A DNA stretch of 8,390 bases from Acidobacteriaceae bacterium (GTDB lineage Bacteria > Acidobacteriota > Terriglobia > Terriglobales > Acidobacteriaceae): contig PKXI01000408.1 of the NCBI GenBank assembly GCA_003133425.1, positions 1 to 8,390 on the forward strand. Direction: 5' to 3'. Shown one piece after another: positions 1-7,136 of this stretch. The position numbers were made by a program, and so were the translations under genes. Under the pieces are notes generated by a model. That model ran no database searches and had not been told where the DNA came from. It was given only the letters and a program-made list of their open reading frames with translations. How positions within the stretch are numbered: position 1 is the stretch's first letter; each line of letters opens with the position of its first letter.

Positions 1-21
1 GAGTTTTGGCGAGGCACAGGT
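1..21 (+). repeat. Insertion-sequence end repeat, copy 1 (outer end faces right)
   Basis: The first 21 bases read GAGTTTTGGCGAGGCACAGG followed by T. They match the right terminal repeat of the element ending at 7136 and the copy at 7841-7861, with a single base change in the GAGGnACAGGT part. By analogy this is the right-hand end of an element lying mostly to the left of the window. The sequence diverges from all other copies straight after ACAGGT, which supports a boundary there. Its body cannot be seen, so it could also be a solo end. Confidence 0.6.
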
Positions 22-216
22 AGGGAACGGGACGAGTTGTGCGGTCGTTGCTTGCGGCATGGAGAGCCAGCCAGTACACTCATCAGGGACTGCCAAGCCA
101 CGGGATTCAAGGCTTTGTGGTGCTTCAATGGCGTGTGGAAGGATTTAGTTCAAGCCGTTTGCGGACGGGCGACAGCGACACATAGAGCGGGCTTGATGGT
201 AACTTGGGATTGGGCC

Positions 217-221
217 GGAGG
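217..221 (+). promoter_or_regulatory. Ribosome binding site that fixes the TTG start of glgM
   Basis: A GGAGG lies 8 bases before a TTG codon at 230. No ATG or GTG in this frame gives the conserved GT4 N-terminus, so the site decides the start. The 208 bases between the repeat at 1-21 and this gene hold no other gene I can support. A weak promoter-like pair (TTGCGG at 52-57, TACACT at 75-80, 17-base spacer) is present, but it is too degenerate to call. Confidence 0.7.
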
Positions 222-229
222 CCAAAACA

Positions 230-1459
230 TTGCGAGTTGGATTGTTCACGCGCGAATACCCTCCCCAGGTGTACGGCGGCGCCGGGGTGCATGTCGATTA
301 TCTGAGCCGCGAGCTGGCCAAAGAGATTGAAGTTGAGGTGCATTGCTGGGGCCCGCAGCAGGCGGACCAAGGCAGGCTGCACGTGCGGGGCGCTGAGCCG
401 TGGGCCGAGATTTCCAACGGGACCGAGGGCAAATTCAAAGGCGCTCTCGAGGCCCTGAGCCTGAACCTGACGCAGGTGAAGGCGCTCGACGGAATCGACG
501 TGGTCCATACGCATACATGGTACGTGTCGATGGCCGGCTACCTTGCCAAAAAGCTGTACAGCGTGCCGTTTGTCCTGACCACGCATTCGCTGGAGCCGTT
601 GCGAGCGTGGAAGGCCGAGCAGCTCGGCAGCGGATACGCAATGAGCTCTTGGATGGAGCGGACAGCCATTCTGGATGCCGACGCCATCATTGCCGTGTCG
701 CAAGGCACGAAGACGGATATCCTGCGCGCTTACCCGGAAGTCGATCCAGACCGGATTCACGTCATCTATAACGGCATCGATCTGGCGGAATACCAGAAGA
801 CCGAGGAGACCAAAGCGCTAGTCGATTATGGGGTAGACCCAGCGGTTCCGTATTTGCTGTTTGTCGGCCGTATCACCCGCCAGAAAGGCGTCACGCATCT
901 GGTGGACGCGATTCGCCACCTGCCGGCGGACACTCAGGTGGTGCTGTGCGCCGGAGCCCCGGATACGCCGGAGATCGCCGCCGAGATGCGGAAGAAGGTG
1001 CAAGATGTGCAGCAACAACACAAGCGCATTGTCTGGATTGAGAAGATGGTTACAAAGCGGGAGGCTATCCAGCTTTACAGCAATGCTCGGGTCTTCTGCT
1101 GTCCGTCGGTCTACGAGCCTTTCGGCATCATCAACCTTGAGGCCATGGCATGCCGCGTTCCAGTAGTGGCCAGCGCCACCGGGGGCATCAAAGAAGTCGT
1201 GGTTGAAGGAAAAACAGGATACCTGGTGCCGTTCGACCAGGACCCCGTGACGAGTTTTCCACGCGATCCTGAGACCTTCGCAAGAGATCTCGCGTCGCGT
1301 AGCAGCGAACTGATGGCGGACCCAGAGAAGTGCCAGCGCTTTGGCGAAGCAGGACGCCGGCGCGTTGAAGAACAATTCAGTTGGACCGCAATAGCGCATC
1401 AGACGATCGAACTTTACGAGCGCTTGATTGAGGACCGCAAAGCGAGCGCGAATCGGTGA
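230..1459 (+). CDS. glgM: GT4 glucosyltransferase, GlgM / actinobacterial-type GlgA (maltose-1-phosphate or glycogen synthase)
   Basis: 409 residues from a TTG start with a good ribosome binding site. Seen: the N-terminal Rossmann strand MRVGLFTREYPP followed by GGAGVHV (16-22), the acceptor-side VVHTHTWY (91-98) and TTHSLEPLRAWK (117-128). The donor domain carries FVGRITRQKG (211-220, with Arg214 and Lys219 expected to contact the donor phosphates) and the E-x7-E region YEPFGIINLEA (295-305, Glu296 and Glu304). These fit retaining GT-B enzymes of family GT4, and the length is normal for the corynebacterial/mycobacterial glycogen synthase group. In Mycobacterium, the member called GlgM joins ADP-glucose to glucose-1-phosphate to make maltose-1-phosphate, the GlgE substrate. 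The glgE gene 82 bases downstream makes that role likely here, but elongating glycogen synthase activity cannot be excluded from sequence. It acts in the cytoplasm: no signal peptide or membrane segment is seen. Confidence 0.88.
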   Translation: MRVGLFTREYPPQVYGGAGVHVDYLSRELAKEIEVEVHCWGPQQADQGRLHVRGAEPWAEISNGTEGKFKGALEALSLNLTQVKALDGIDVVHTHTWYVSMAGYLAKKLYSVPFVLTTHSLEPLRAWKAEQLGSGYAMSSWMERTAILDADAIIAVSQGTKTDILRAYPEVDPDRIHVIYNGIDLAEYQKTEETKALVDYGVDPAVPYLLFVGRITRQKGVTHLVDAIRHLPADTQVVLCAGAPDTPEIAAEMRKKVQDVQQQHKRIVWIEKMVTKREAIQLYSNARVFCCPSVYEPFGIINLEAMACRVPVVASATGGIKEVVVEGKTGYLVPFDQDPVTSFPRDPETFARDLASRSSELMADPEKCQRFGEAGRRRVEEQFSWTAIAHQTIELYERLIEDRKASANR

Positions 1460-1541
1460 TCGACGCACGCCCGGGCCGGGACCAATGCATTGCGGGAATC
1501 TGCTGAAGCACTCCCAGCACAAAATTGGATGTGAACTAACT

Positions 1542-3536
1542 ATGACGTTGACTCGACCAGATAAACGCAGACGCGTGGTGATTGAGGGCATCACGCCCGA
1601 AGTGGACGGCGGACGTTTTCCCGCCAAACGCACCGTGGGCGACGAGGTGCGCGTGGAAGCCGATATCTTCAGTGATGGACACGATGCGATTTCAGCTTCG
1701 CTCATTGCGCATCGGGAAGGCTCGGAGGTATGGACCCAGATTCCGATGCATCCCCTGGTGAACGATCGATGGACAGCGGCGTTTCGGGTGAGCGAACTGG
1801 GCAAATACGGGTTCAAGGTGCAGGGCTGGGTGGATCACTTTGAGACGTGGCGGCGCGATCTGCTGAAACGCATCAAGGCTGAAAGCGATACCGTTGCCGA
1901 CTATCTGATTGGAGCCGATCTGATTGCAGAGGCCGCGGGCCGGGCGACGGGCGGAGATGCCGGATGGCTTCGCGAACGGGCGTCAGTTCTGCGCTCTGGC
2001 AGCGAGCCGAAGGAACTGCGGACCCACGCCACCGACCCTCTGCTGCATGAACTGGTGCTGCGCTATCCCGACAAGCATCTGGCCACCGAGTCGGATCACG
2101 AAATCGCGGTGGTTGTCGATCCGGTCCGAGCGAGGTTCAGTTCCTGGTACGAATTCTTTCCTCGTTCCACTTCCGAAGAGCCGGGCAGGCACGGAACGTT
2201 TGCGGATTGCGAAAAGCGGCTCGCCTATGTTGCGGAAATGGGCTTCAACGTCGTCTATCTGCCTCCGATCCATCCCATCGGAATCACCTTCCGCAAGGGC
2301 CGCAACAACTCGCCGGAGGCAAAGTCAGGAGATTGCGGAAGTCCGTGGGCTATCGGCGCGGAGGGCGGGCATAAGGAAATTCATCCCGAGTTGGGCACGA
2401 TTGAGGACTTTCGACGCTTCGTTGCGAAGGCAGCGGATCTTAATCTCTCCGTCGCGCTCGACATAGCGTTCCAGGCATCGCCCGATCACCCCTATACTCG
2501 CGAGCATGGGGCTTGGTTCCGCAAGCGGCCGGATGGAACCATCCAATATGCCGAGAATCCTCCCAAGAAATATCAGGATATCTATCCCTTCGATTTTGAG
2601 AGCGAAGACTGGGCAGACATGTGGGAGGAACTGAAGAGCGTTTTCCTCCATTGGATCGGCATGGGCGTGACGATCTTCCGCGTCGATAACCCGCACACCA
2701 AGACGTTTCCCTTCTGGGAGTGGGTTATTGCCGAGATCAAGCGCGACCACCCGGAAGTCTTCTTTCTGGCGGAGGCTTTTACACGGCCGAAGATCATGTA
2801 CCGGCTGGCGAAGATCGGCTTCGGCCAGTCCTATACTTATTTTCCATGGCGCAATGGAAAGGACGAAATCACGGCTTACCTGACCGAGCTGACACAGACA
2901 CCGGTGCGGGAATTCTTCCGCCCCAATCAATGGGCCAACACCCCGGACATCCTGACCGAGTTTCTGCAGATGGGCGGAAGAGCGGCATTTGCGATTCGCC
3001 TGCTGCTGGCGGCGACGCTGGGCGCAAACTACGGTATCTACGGTCCGGCGTTTGAGTTGCTTGAGAATCGTCCTCTGCGTCATGGGAGCGAAGAGTATCT
3101 AGATTCGGAGAAGTACGAGATCCGCCATTGGGACCTGAATCGGGCGGACAGCCTGAGAAGCCTGATCGCACGCGTGAATGAAATTCGAAACAACAACGAG
3201 GCGCTGCAAAACGACTGGTCGCTCCGGTTCCACTTCGCTGACAATGACCAATTGCTTTGCTACAGCAAGGAATCGGAAAACCGCGCCAACCTGATCGTCG
3301 CCGTGGTCAATCTCGATCCGCATCATACCCAGAGCGGGCACGTAACCCTGCCGCTCGAGGAGCTGGAGCTTCCCCGCGATCGCGCTTACGAGGCTGAAGA
3401 TCTGTTGAGCGGCGACCGGTATCTATGGCATGGAACGCACAATTACGTGGAGTTGAATCCAACGCGTTTGTCGGGCCATATACTCAAAATTCACCGCAGG
3501 ATGAAGGTGGAAACGGACTTTGAGTACTTCCTCTGA
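1542..3536 (+). CDS. glgE: GlgE, alpha-1,4-glucan:maltose-1-phosphate maltosyltransferase (GH13)
   Basis: 664 residues from ATG 1542. The frame is open further upstream (TTG 1428, ATG 1485), but the family's conserved N-terminus, RRRVVIEGITPEVDGGRFP, begins just after Met1542. Only a weak GGAT precedes the start. The enzyme transfers maltosyl units from maltose-1-phosphate to the non-reducing end of alpha-glucans. Domains in order: an N-terminal beta-sandwich and helical part (1-200), the catalytic (beta/alpha)8 barrel (about 200-540) and a C-terminal beta domain. Key residues: nucleophile Asp382 in FRVDNPHTK, acid/base Glu411 in FFLAEAFTRP, Asp469 in NTPDIL, and Lys343 in ENPPKKYQDIYPF. Their spacing matches the Streptomyces enzyme (Asp394, Glu423, Asp480, Lys355). 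YGPAFELLENRPL (500-512) is also typical. The gene is probably co-transcribed with glgM. The 82-base gap contains two short palindromes, GCCCGGGC (1469) and CAATGCATTG (1483), of unknown meaning. Confidence 0.95.
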   Translation: MTLTRPDKRRRVVIEGITPEVDGGRFPAKRTVGDEVRVEADIFSDGHDAISASLIAHREGSEVWTQIPMHPLVNDRWTAAFRVSELGKYGFKVQGWVDHFETWRRDLLKRIKAESDTVADYLIGADLIAEAAGRATGGDAGWLRERASVLRSGSEPKELRTHATDPLLHELVLRYPDKHLATESDHEIAVVVDPVRARFSSWYEFFPRSTSEEPGRHGTFADCEKRLAYVAEMGFNVVYLPPIHPIGITFRKGRNNSPEAKSGDCGSPWAIGAEGGHKEIHPELGTIEDFRRFVAKAADLNLSVALDIAFQASPDHPYTREHGAWFRKRPDGTIQYAENPPKKYQDIYPFDFESEDWADMWEELKSVFLHWIGMGVTIFRVDNPHTKTFPFWEWVIAEIKRDHPEVFFLAEAFTRPKIMYRLAKIGFGQSYTYFPWRNGKDEITAYLTELTQTPVREFFRPNQWANTPDILTEFLQMGGRAAFAIRLLLAATLGANYGIYGPAFELLENRPLRHGSEEYLDSEKYEIRHWDLNRADSLRSLIARVNEIRNNNEALQNDWSLRFHFADNDQLLCYSKESENRANLIVAVVNLDPHHTQSGHVTLPLEELELPRDRAYEAEDLLSGDRYLWHGTHNYVELNPTRLSGHILKIHRRMKVETDFEYFL

Positions 3537-3537
3537 C

Positions 3538-3564
3538 CTGGGCATCTGAATCGAGCATGCCCGG
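3538..3564 (+). other. Hairpin just after the glgE stop
   Basis: CTGGGCAT (3538-3545) can pair with ATGCCCGG (3557-3564) over 8 positions including one G-T wobble, with an 11-base loop. It starts one base after the glgE stop codon. No T-run follows, so it is not a convincing intrinsic terminator. It may protect the 3' end of the message or partly separate glgE from the kinase gene 206 bases downstream. The rest of that gap shows no gene. Confidence 0.35.
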
Positions 3565-3729
3565 TGATTCAAACAGAAAGCTCCGGACGTCAAGCAGGGG
3601 TCGTGCAAGACTAGGAATCTCGCTGGTGCCAGGAAGCGGAATGCCTAATCAATGAAGACCTTTCGAGCGCCGCTGAACGCGCAGCGCAACCGCCGGTCCA
3701 GGACGGAAGAGCAATCCTCCAGCCGGCTT

Positions 3730-3735
3730 GGAGAG
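3730..3735 (+). promoter_or_regulatory. Ribosome binding site for the maltokinase
   Basis: GGAGAG lies 7 bases before ATG 3743. This favours that start over the in-frame TTG at 3728, which overlaps the site and has no such spacing. Confidence 0.6.
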
Positions 3736-3742
3736 ACGAAGC

Positions 3743-5890
3743 ATGAAGAAGCTGGCAAGCGCGACCGATCCCTTCTGGTCCGGCTGGCTCGCCGGGCACG
3801 GCCTTGCGGTGCTTGAGGCCGCCCTTCCTGAGTGGTTGCCCCGGCAACGCTGGTTCGGAGCAAAATCCCGTGAAATCAAAGCAGTGCGGCTGCTTGACTG
3901 GGTCGAAATGCCAGCCGTCGCCGCCAATACCACCACCTTTCCCGCTGTCGATTTACCGGCTGCCAGCATTATCCCTTCAGCGCTGTTTTTCGTCCAAATC
4001 GACTACGCGGATGGCCCTCGCGACGTCTATCAGATTCCCCTCGCCTTAAGCACCGGCCCAGACGCCAACGACGTCATCGAGAGCCAGTCGCAAGGCATTC
4101 TCGCCACCTTCGCATCTCCCACCTGTCCGGCGGTTGTGCACGACGCGTGTTTCCGCGAGGACATGCGCCAGAGCCTGCTCACGCTCATTGAGCGCAGCGC
4201 GACGCTGGCACTCTCGACGACCCGCACGACCGCTCTAGAGGTGGCTGCATCTCAGGTAGCCGCGACCAGCGGCCATACCGCGAAGGAATCGGTAATCAGC
4301 GGCGAAGCGGCCGACCTGCCCGTGCATCCCGAGCGCGCCACCCACGCGCCGACCACTCGTGGAGCGGTTCACCTACGGCCCCATGAGGTGTTTCCGACTC
4401 AGGATGGAGCGCCCCTCACGCCCGCTGTGTCGGACGATGAGCCGGTTGGTACGGCCCCCCGCCCGCTGGCGCCAGTCTCACCGGTTGCGCCTGTGCCCAT
4501 CACCGCCCAGCCCGGTGAGGCTGTCACTCCCCCTCGTTCCACGACTCCGCCGCCGCCTTCGGCGGGCGCACAGCGGCTGCGGCCGCGTGAGGCTCCCACC
4601 GCTGGAAACCCCGATCCCATTGACGGCCGCCTCGATGCCCGCGCTTCCGCCGCGTTCTCGGGAGTCTACGACCAGCACCTATCCTCGCGCATCGGCTCCG
4701 CGGAACAGTCCAATACCTCGATCATCTACGGCCAGAAGCTCATTCTGAAACTTTTCCGCCGCTTGCAGCCGGGCGAAAATCCGGACGTGGAAATCGGCCG
4801 CTTCCTTACGGAAATCGCGCGGTTCCCTCGCATCCCGCCGTTTCTGGGAGAAATCACCGTCACCCCGGCCCAGGGCGGGAAGACCACAACCGCCATGCTC
4901 CAGGGCCTCGTGGAGAATCAGGGAGACGGCTGGCGGTGGTTCCTCGATCACCTTCAAGGCTTCTTCGCCTCCGCCGCTGCCCTTCCTCCGCCGCCGGAAT
5001 CAGCCGGGCCCAGTTTTCTCAGCGAAAGGGAGCCCTCACGCGAGGCACGGAAGTACGCCGGAACTGCGATAACGGCCGCGGCGCTTCTGGGGCGCCGCAC
5101 AGCCGAAATGCACCTGGCCCTCAGCACGCCCACGAACGACCCAGCCTTCGCCGCCGAGCCTTTTACCCTGGAGGACCTCGATCGGGACGCGCGCCGCATC
5201 GAAACTCAAGTGACCTCGGTGCTGGACGTTCTGAAATCGAAGTTCTCCACCTTCGACGATGTCACATCCGACGCCGCAGTCCTGCTTCTCTCGCGCGGCC
5301 GCGGCCTCATAGCGCGCGCCCGCGCAGTGACCGGCCTGGCGGCCGCCGGGCTGCGCATCCGCATTCACGGGGATTATCACCTTGGCCAGACCCTCCGCAC
5401 CAGGGCCGTCTCAACCGAAAAGGCTGCCGGAGCGAGCACGGACACCGGCGATTTCGTCCTCCTCGATTTTGAAGGGGAGCCGGCGCGCTCTCTGGTGGAA
5501 CGCCGCCGAAAGCAATCGCCGTTGAAGGACGTGGCCGGAATGATCCGCTCGTTCTCGTATGCTGCCCATTCCGGTCTTGATCAGTACCTCACCGCCAACC
5601 CCGAAATCGGTCGCGGGGCCGGCCCGGATCAACTGGTCGCGTCGACCCTTTTCTGGCAGAATTCCATCTCCGCCGAGTTCCTCCGCGCCTACCGCGAGAC
5701 CGTCGCGTCCAATACGGAGCTTCTGCCTTCCGCTCAGCAGTCTCAGTCGCTGCTCAGCGTGTACATTTTAGAAAAAGCGATGTACGAACTGCTTTACGAG
5801 CTTAACAACCGCCCGGCTTGGATCCACATCCCCATCGCCGGCATTCTGGCTTTAGACACGGTACCTGGAGCAGCTACATCAATTGGATAA
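3743..5890 (+). CDS. mak: Maltokinase (Pep2/Mak family) with long Pro/Ala/Thr-rich insertion
   Basis: 715 residues from ATG 3743; stand-alone maltokinases are usually about 430-480. It phosphorylates maltose with ATP to maltose-1-phosphate, the donor used by GlgE. Seen: the N-terminal cap with LPRQRWFGAKSREI (32-45); AEQSNTSIIYG (320-330) and LILKLFRRL (333-341, Lys336) of the nucleotide-binding lobe; NPDVEIGRFLTE (346-357); the catalytic loop HGDYHLGQ (542-549, Asp544 as likely base); DFEGEP (575-580, Asp575 as likely Mg ligand); and SPLKDVAGMIRSFSYAA (592-608). So the kinase core looks intact. Between the cap and AEQSNTS lies a low-complexity stretch (about 160-293) rich in Pro, Ala and Thr. 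Smaller extra segments occur near 411-435 and 553-568. In many bacteria this domain is fused to TreS; here it is separate and TreS is not in the window. The gene uses more C-ending codons than glgE. Confidence 0.9.
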   Translation: MKKLASATDPFWSGWLAGHGLAVLEAALPEWLPRQRWFGAKSREIKAVRLLDWVEMPAVAANTTTFPAVDLPAASIIPSALFFVQIDYADGPRDVYQIPLALSTGPDANDVIESQSQGILATFASPTCPAVVHDACFREDMRQSLLTLIERSATLALSTTRTTALEVAASQVAATSGHTAKESVISGEAADLPVHPERATHAPTTRGAVHLRPHEVFPTQDGAPLTPAVSDDEPVGTAPRPLAPVSPVAPVPITAQPGEAVTPPRSTTPPPPSAGAQRLRPREAPTAGNPDPIDGRLDARASAAFSGVYDQHLSSRIGSAEQSNTSIIYGQKLILKLFRRLQPGENPDVEIGRFLTEIARFPRIPPFLGEITVTPAQGGKTTTAMLQGLVENQGDGWRWFLDHLQGFFASAAALPPPPESAGPSFLSEREPSREARKYAGTAITAAALLGRRTAEMHLALSTPTNDPAFAAEPFTLEDLDRDARRIETQVTSVLDVLKSKFSTFDDVTSDAAVLLLSRGRGLIARARAVTGLAAAGLRIRIHGDYHLGQTLRTRAVSTEKAAGASTDTGDFVLLDFEGEPARSLVERRRKQSPLKDVAGMIRSFSYAAHSGLDQYLTANPEIGRGAGPDQLVASTLFWQNSISAEFLRAYRETVASNTELLPSAQQSQSLLSVYILEKAMYELLYELNNRPAWIHIPIAGILALDTVPGAATSIG

Positions 5891-5913
5891 CAGGATCTGG
5901 TAACAGGATCGGC
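5888..5913 (+). repeat. 13-bp tandem duplication spanning the maltokinase stop codon
   Basis: TAACAGGATCTGG (5888-5900) is followed directly by TAACAGGATCGGC (5901-5913): the first 11 bases agree except one. The first unit begins with the TAA stop of the maltokinase gene. It looks like a small slippage duplication. Confidence 0.6.
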
Positions 5914-6030
5914 ATAAGTCCATTAATCCGCCAAGTTTGCGCCATTTGCCTCAGCGAATTTGCCACCTGACCTCCCTGGAGGCGGAGCGAGAAATTTGTC
6001 CCTGATTTCCCAGATTTGGGATGTATACGA

Positions 6031-6057
6031 ACCTGTACCTCGCCAAAACTCCATCAG
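6031..6057 (-). repeat. Left terminal inverted repeat of the decayed IS (copy 2)
   Basis: Reverse-complement copy of the repeat at 1-21: read on the minus strand it is CTGATGGAGTTTTGGCGAGG followed by TACAGGT. It pairs with the right end at 7110-7136. Its outer boundary, after ACAGGT in repeat orientation, is where the copies stop resembling each other. Confidence 0.7.
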
Positions 6058-6102
6058 AAAGCAAAGTGAACCTGATTCCTGAACGCTGTGGTCGTATTTG
6101 AT

Positions 6103-6120
6103 GGTGTTCCTCGCCAAAAT
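6103..6120 (-). repeat. Internal copy of the IS-end repeat (copy 3)
   Basis: On the minus strand this reads ATTTTGGCGAGGAACACC, matching the core TTTTGGCGAGG but with a diverged outer end. It lies 71-72 bases inside the left terminal repeat in the same orientation, so it looks like a duplicated or nested end. Confidence 0.55.
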
Positions 6121-6315
6121 GCGATCCGGAGGCAAAATGAGTCTGATTCCCAGGTTAGGCAGCCATCTTGCCAGCAGATTTTGACTGAGAGAGGACGCCA
6201 CGGTGACTGCCGGGGCAAAACGAGAGACGTAGCAAAGCGAACGGTCTCGTGCCGGGAGGCACAGTTCTCCCGCGGTTCATTTTCAACTCTGATGGAGAAG
6301 GCTTAGATCAATGGC

Positions 6316-7028
6316 TCAAGCGGCCAAATCGGGTGCGGAATCGAAAGGGAACGCCTCGTGCAACTGCAGAATCACCAGGCACTGGTTGGATGCCTGGTCA
6401 CATTGAAATGCAGGATACGCCGCCGGTCATGAGCGATGACGAAAAAGCAGTAGAGTACGCCGAAGGCCAGCGCTGGCACTGTGAAGAAATCCATTGCAGC
6501 AATCGCTTCACGATGATTATTCAAAAAGCAGTCCATCGCTTCGCCGGTTCGGGACTCCTCGGCGCTTTTCTCATCCAGCGCAGTACGGTTCGCTCTGAGA
6601 TGTCACAGCTGAGCATTTTCAGCTCTCCATGAATCCGGGGCGCACCCCAGGTGGGATTCTCAGCAACCATGCGGAAGATGAGTTGGCGCACTTCCCTGCT
6701 GACGCATTTTCTTCCAACATGGACACGATGCCGCGAGAGCCACGTCCAATACAGCTTGAACCCTGCCCGATGCCAGCGAACAACTGTCTCCGGCTGAATG
6801 AGAATCAATGCCTCCCTCCATCGACACCAGAGCCGCCGCAAAATCAACCAGTAACAGTTTTTCAGAAAGAGCAAGCCGTGGCTTCGGATGCCGGCGTTTC
6901 AAAACGGCCAGCTGCTGCCTCAGGGCTAAGTTTTCCAAAAGGAGGTTGCGACGAGAATAGATAGATCGAATGAACAGGTCGAACAAAAGCCTCAGCAAAC
7001 ACAGCATGGATGGGTTATACCAAGACAT
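6316..7028 (-). pseudogene. Transposase (rve/DDE integrase type), frameshifted and C-terminally truncated
   Basis: Reading down the minus strand and restoring one base at each of three breaks gives a continuous transposase. It has a hydrophobic N-terminus and LLLENLALRQQLAVLKRRHP, then LRRLWCRW, QPETVVRWHRAGFKLYW, ENPTWGAPRIHGEL and ISERTVLRWM (helix-turn-helix region). Next come HREAIAAMDFFTVPALAFG (first catalytic Asp, codon at 6489-6491), VIAHDRRRILHFNVTRHPT and EAFPFDSAP. The breaks lie near 6840 (an A4 run on the plus strand), 6523-6527 (an A5 run) and about 6374 (CC). Each is explained by loss of one base. Family resemblance ends near 6330 and the frame stops at 6316, so the remaining DDE residues are gone. 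The element cannot move by itself. The start is ATG 7028 or 7007. The IS family label is recalled, not searched. Confidence 0.85.
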
Positions 7029-7109
7029 AGTGGAAATCCCGTCAGATGAGGTTTGGGAAACTCGCACTTCCCCAACCTTCTTTACCGTTAAGAATCACTC
7101 AGAACTCGC

Positions 7110-7136
7110 ACTGATGAGATTTTGGCGAGGGACAGG
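7110..7136 (+). repeat. Right terminal inverted repeat of the decayed IS (copy 4)
   Basis: CTGATGAGATTTTGGCGAGG followed by GACAGGT, the inverted partner of 6031-6057. The 11-mer ACCGTTAAGAA lies inside it at 7084-7094 and recurs inside the right end of the small element at 7714-7861. Between this repeat and 7351 I see no gene. Confidence 0.7.

Larger units (their letters stand above)
5965..6150 (-). repeat. Three degenerate direct units of about 70 bp, two carrying the IS-end core
   Basis: Three blocks start at about 5965 (ACCTGACCTCC), 6031 (ACCTGTACCTCGCCAAAA) and 6103 (GGTGTTCCTCGCCAAAAT). They run to CTGATTTCC (6003), CTGATTCCT (6072) and CTGATTCCC (6142), so each end motif recurs at 69-70 bases. 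Units two and three share the CCTCGCCAAAA core and an internal GCAAA-x-TGA; unit one is much more diverged. Likely a duplicated insertion-sequence end. The alignment was done by eye. Confidence 0.5.
6031..7136 (-). mobile_element. Decayed insertion sequence with about 27-bp terminal inverted repeats
   Basis: The left end begins ACCTGTACCTCGCCAAAA (6031-6048) and continues to CATCAG at 6057. The right end read on the minus strand begins ACCTGTCCCTCGCCAAAA (7136-7119) and continues to CATCAG at 7110. Over 27 positions 23 agree. The element encloses a minus-strand transposase pseudogene, so the right end is the transposase-proximal end. About 105 bases lie between that end and the transposase start, and they contain AACTCGCACT twice (7059-7068 and 7103-7112). 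I see no clear target-site duplication: flanks are TACGA on the left and CCGAA on the right. The 1,106-bp length is short because the transposase has lost its C-terminal half. The transposase resembles the rve/DDE integrase group related to IS3 and IS481; exact family not determined. Confidence 0.65.

Noticed and set aside
125..760. Minus-strand open frame of 211 codons over the glgM start
   Set aside because: Antisense shadow of conserved GT4 sequence with no recognisable domain.
1428..1541. N-terminal extension of GlgE from TTG 1428 or ATG 1485
   Set aside because: It overlaps the end of glgM, lacks family similarity and has no better ribosome binding site. GlgE homology starts just after ATG 1542.
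818..1816. Long minus-strand open frame (332 codons) across the glgM/glgE junction
   Set aside because: It is antisense to two well-recognised genes, shows no family motifs, and is explained by GC-rich codon structure on the other strand.
2325..3083. Minus-strand open frame of 252 codons within glgE
   Set aside because: Antisense to the GlgE catalytic barrel; composition has no protein-like motifs.
4936..5472. Plus-strand open frame of 178 codons in an alternate frame of the maltokinase
   Set aside because: Arg/Pro/Ser-rich translation typical of an off-frame reading of GC-rich DNA; the kinase frame carries the conserved motifs.
5923..6201. Minus-strand open frame of 92 codons containing FWRGTG
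   Set aside because: It consists of the 70-bp repeat block and IS end. The same peptide arises from other repeat copies, so it is not evidence for a gene.
6286..6300. CTGATGGAG resembling the inner part of the IS end
   Set aside because: Only about nine bases match and the TTTTGGCGAGG core does not follow, so chance is likely.
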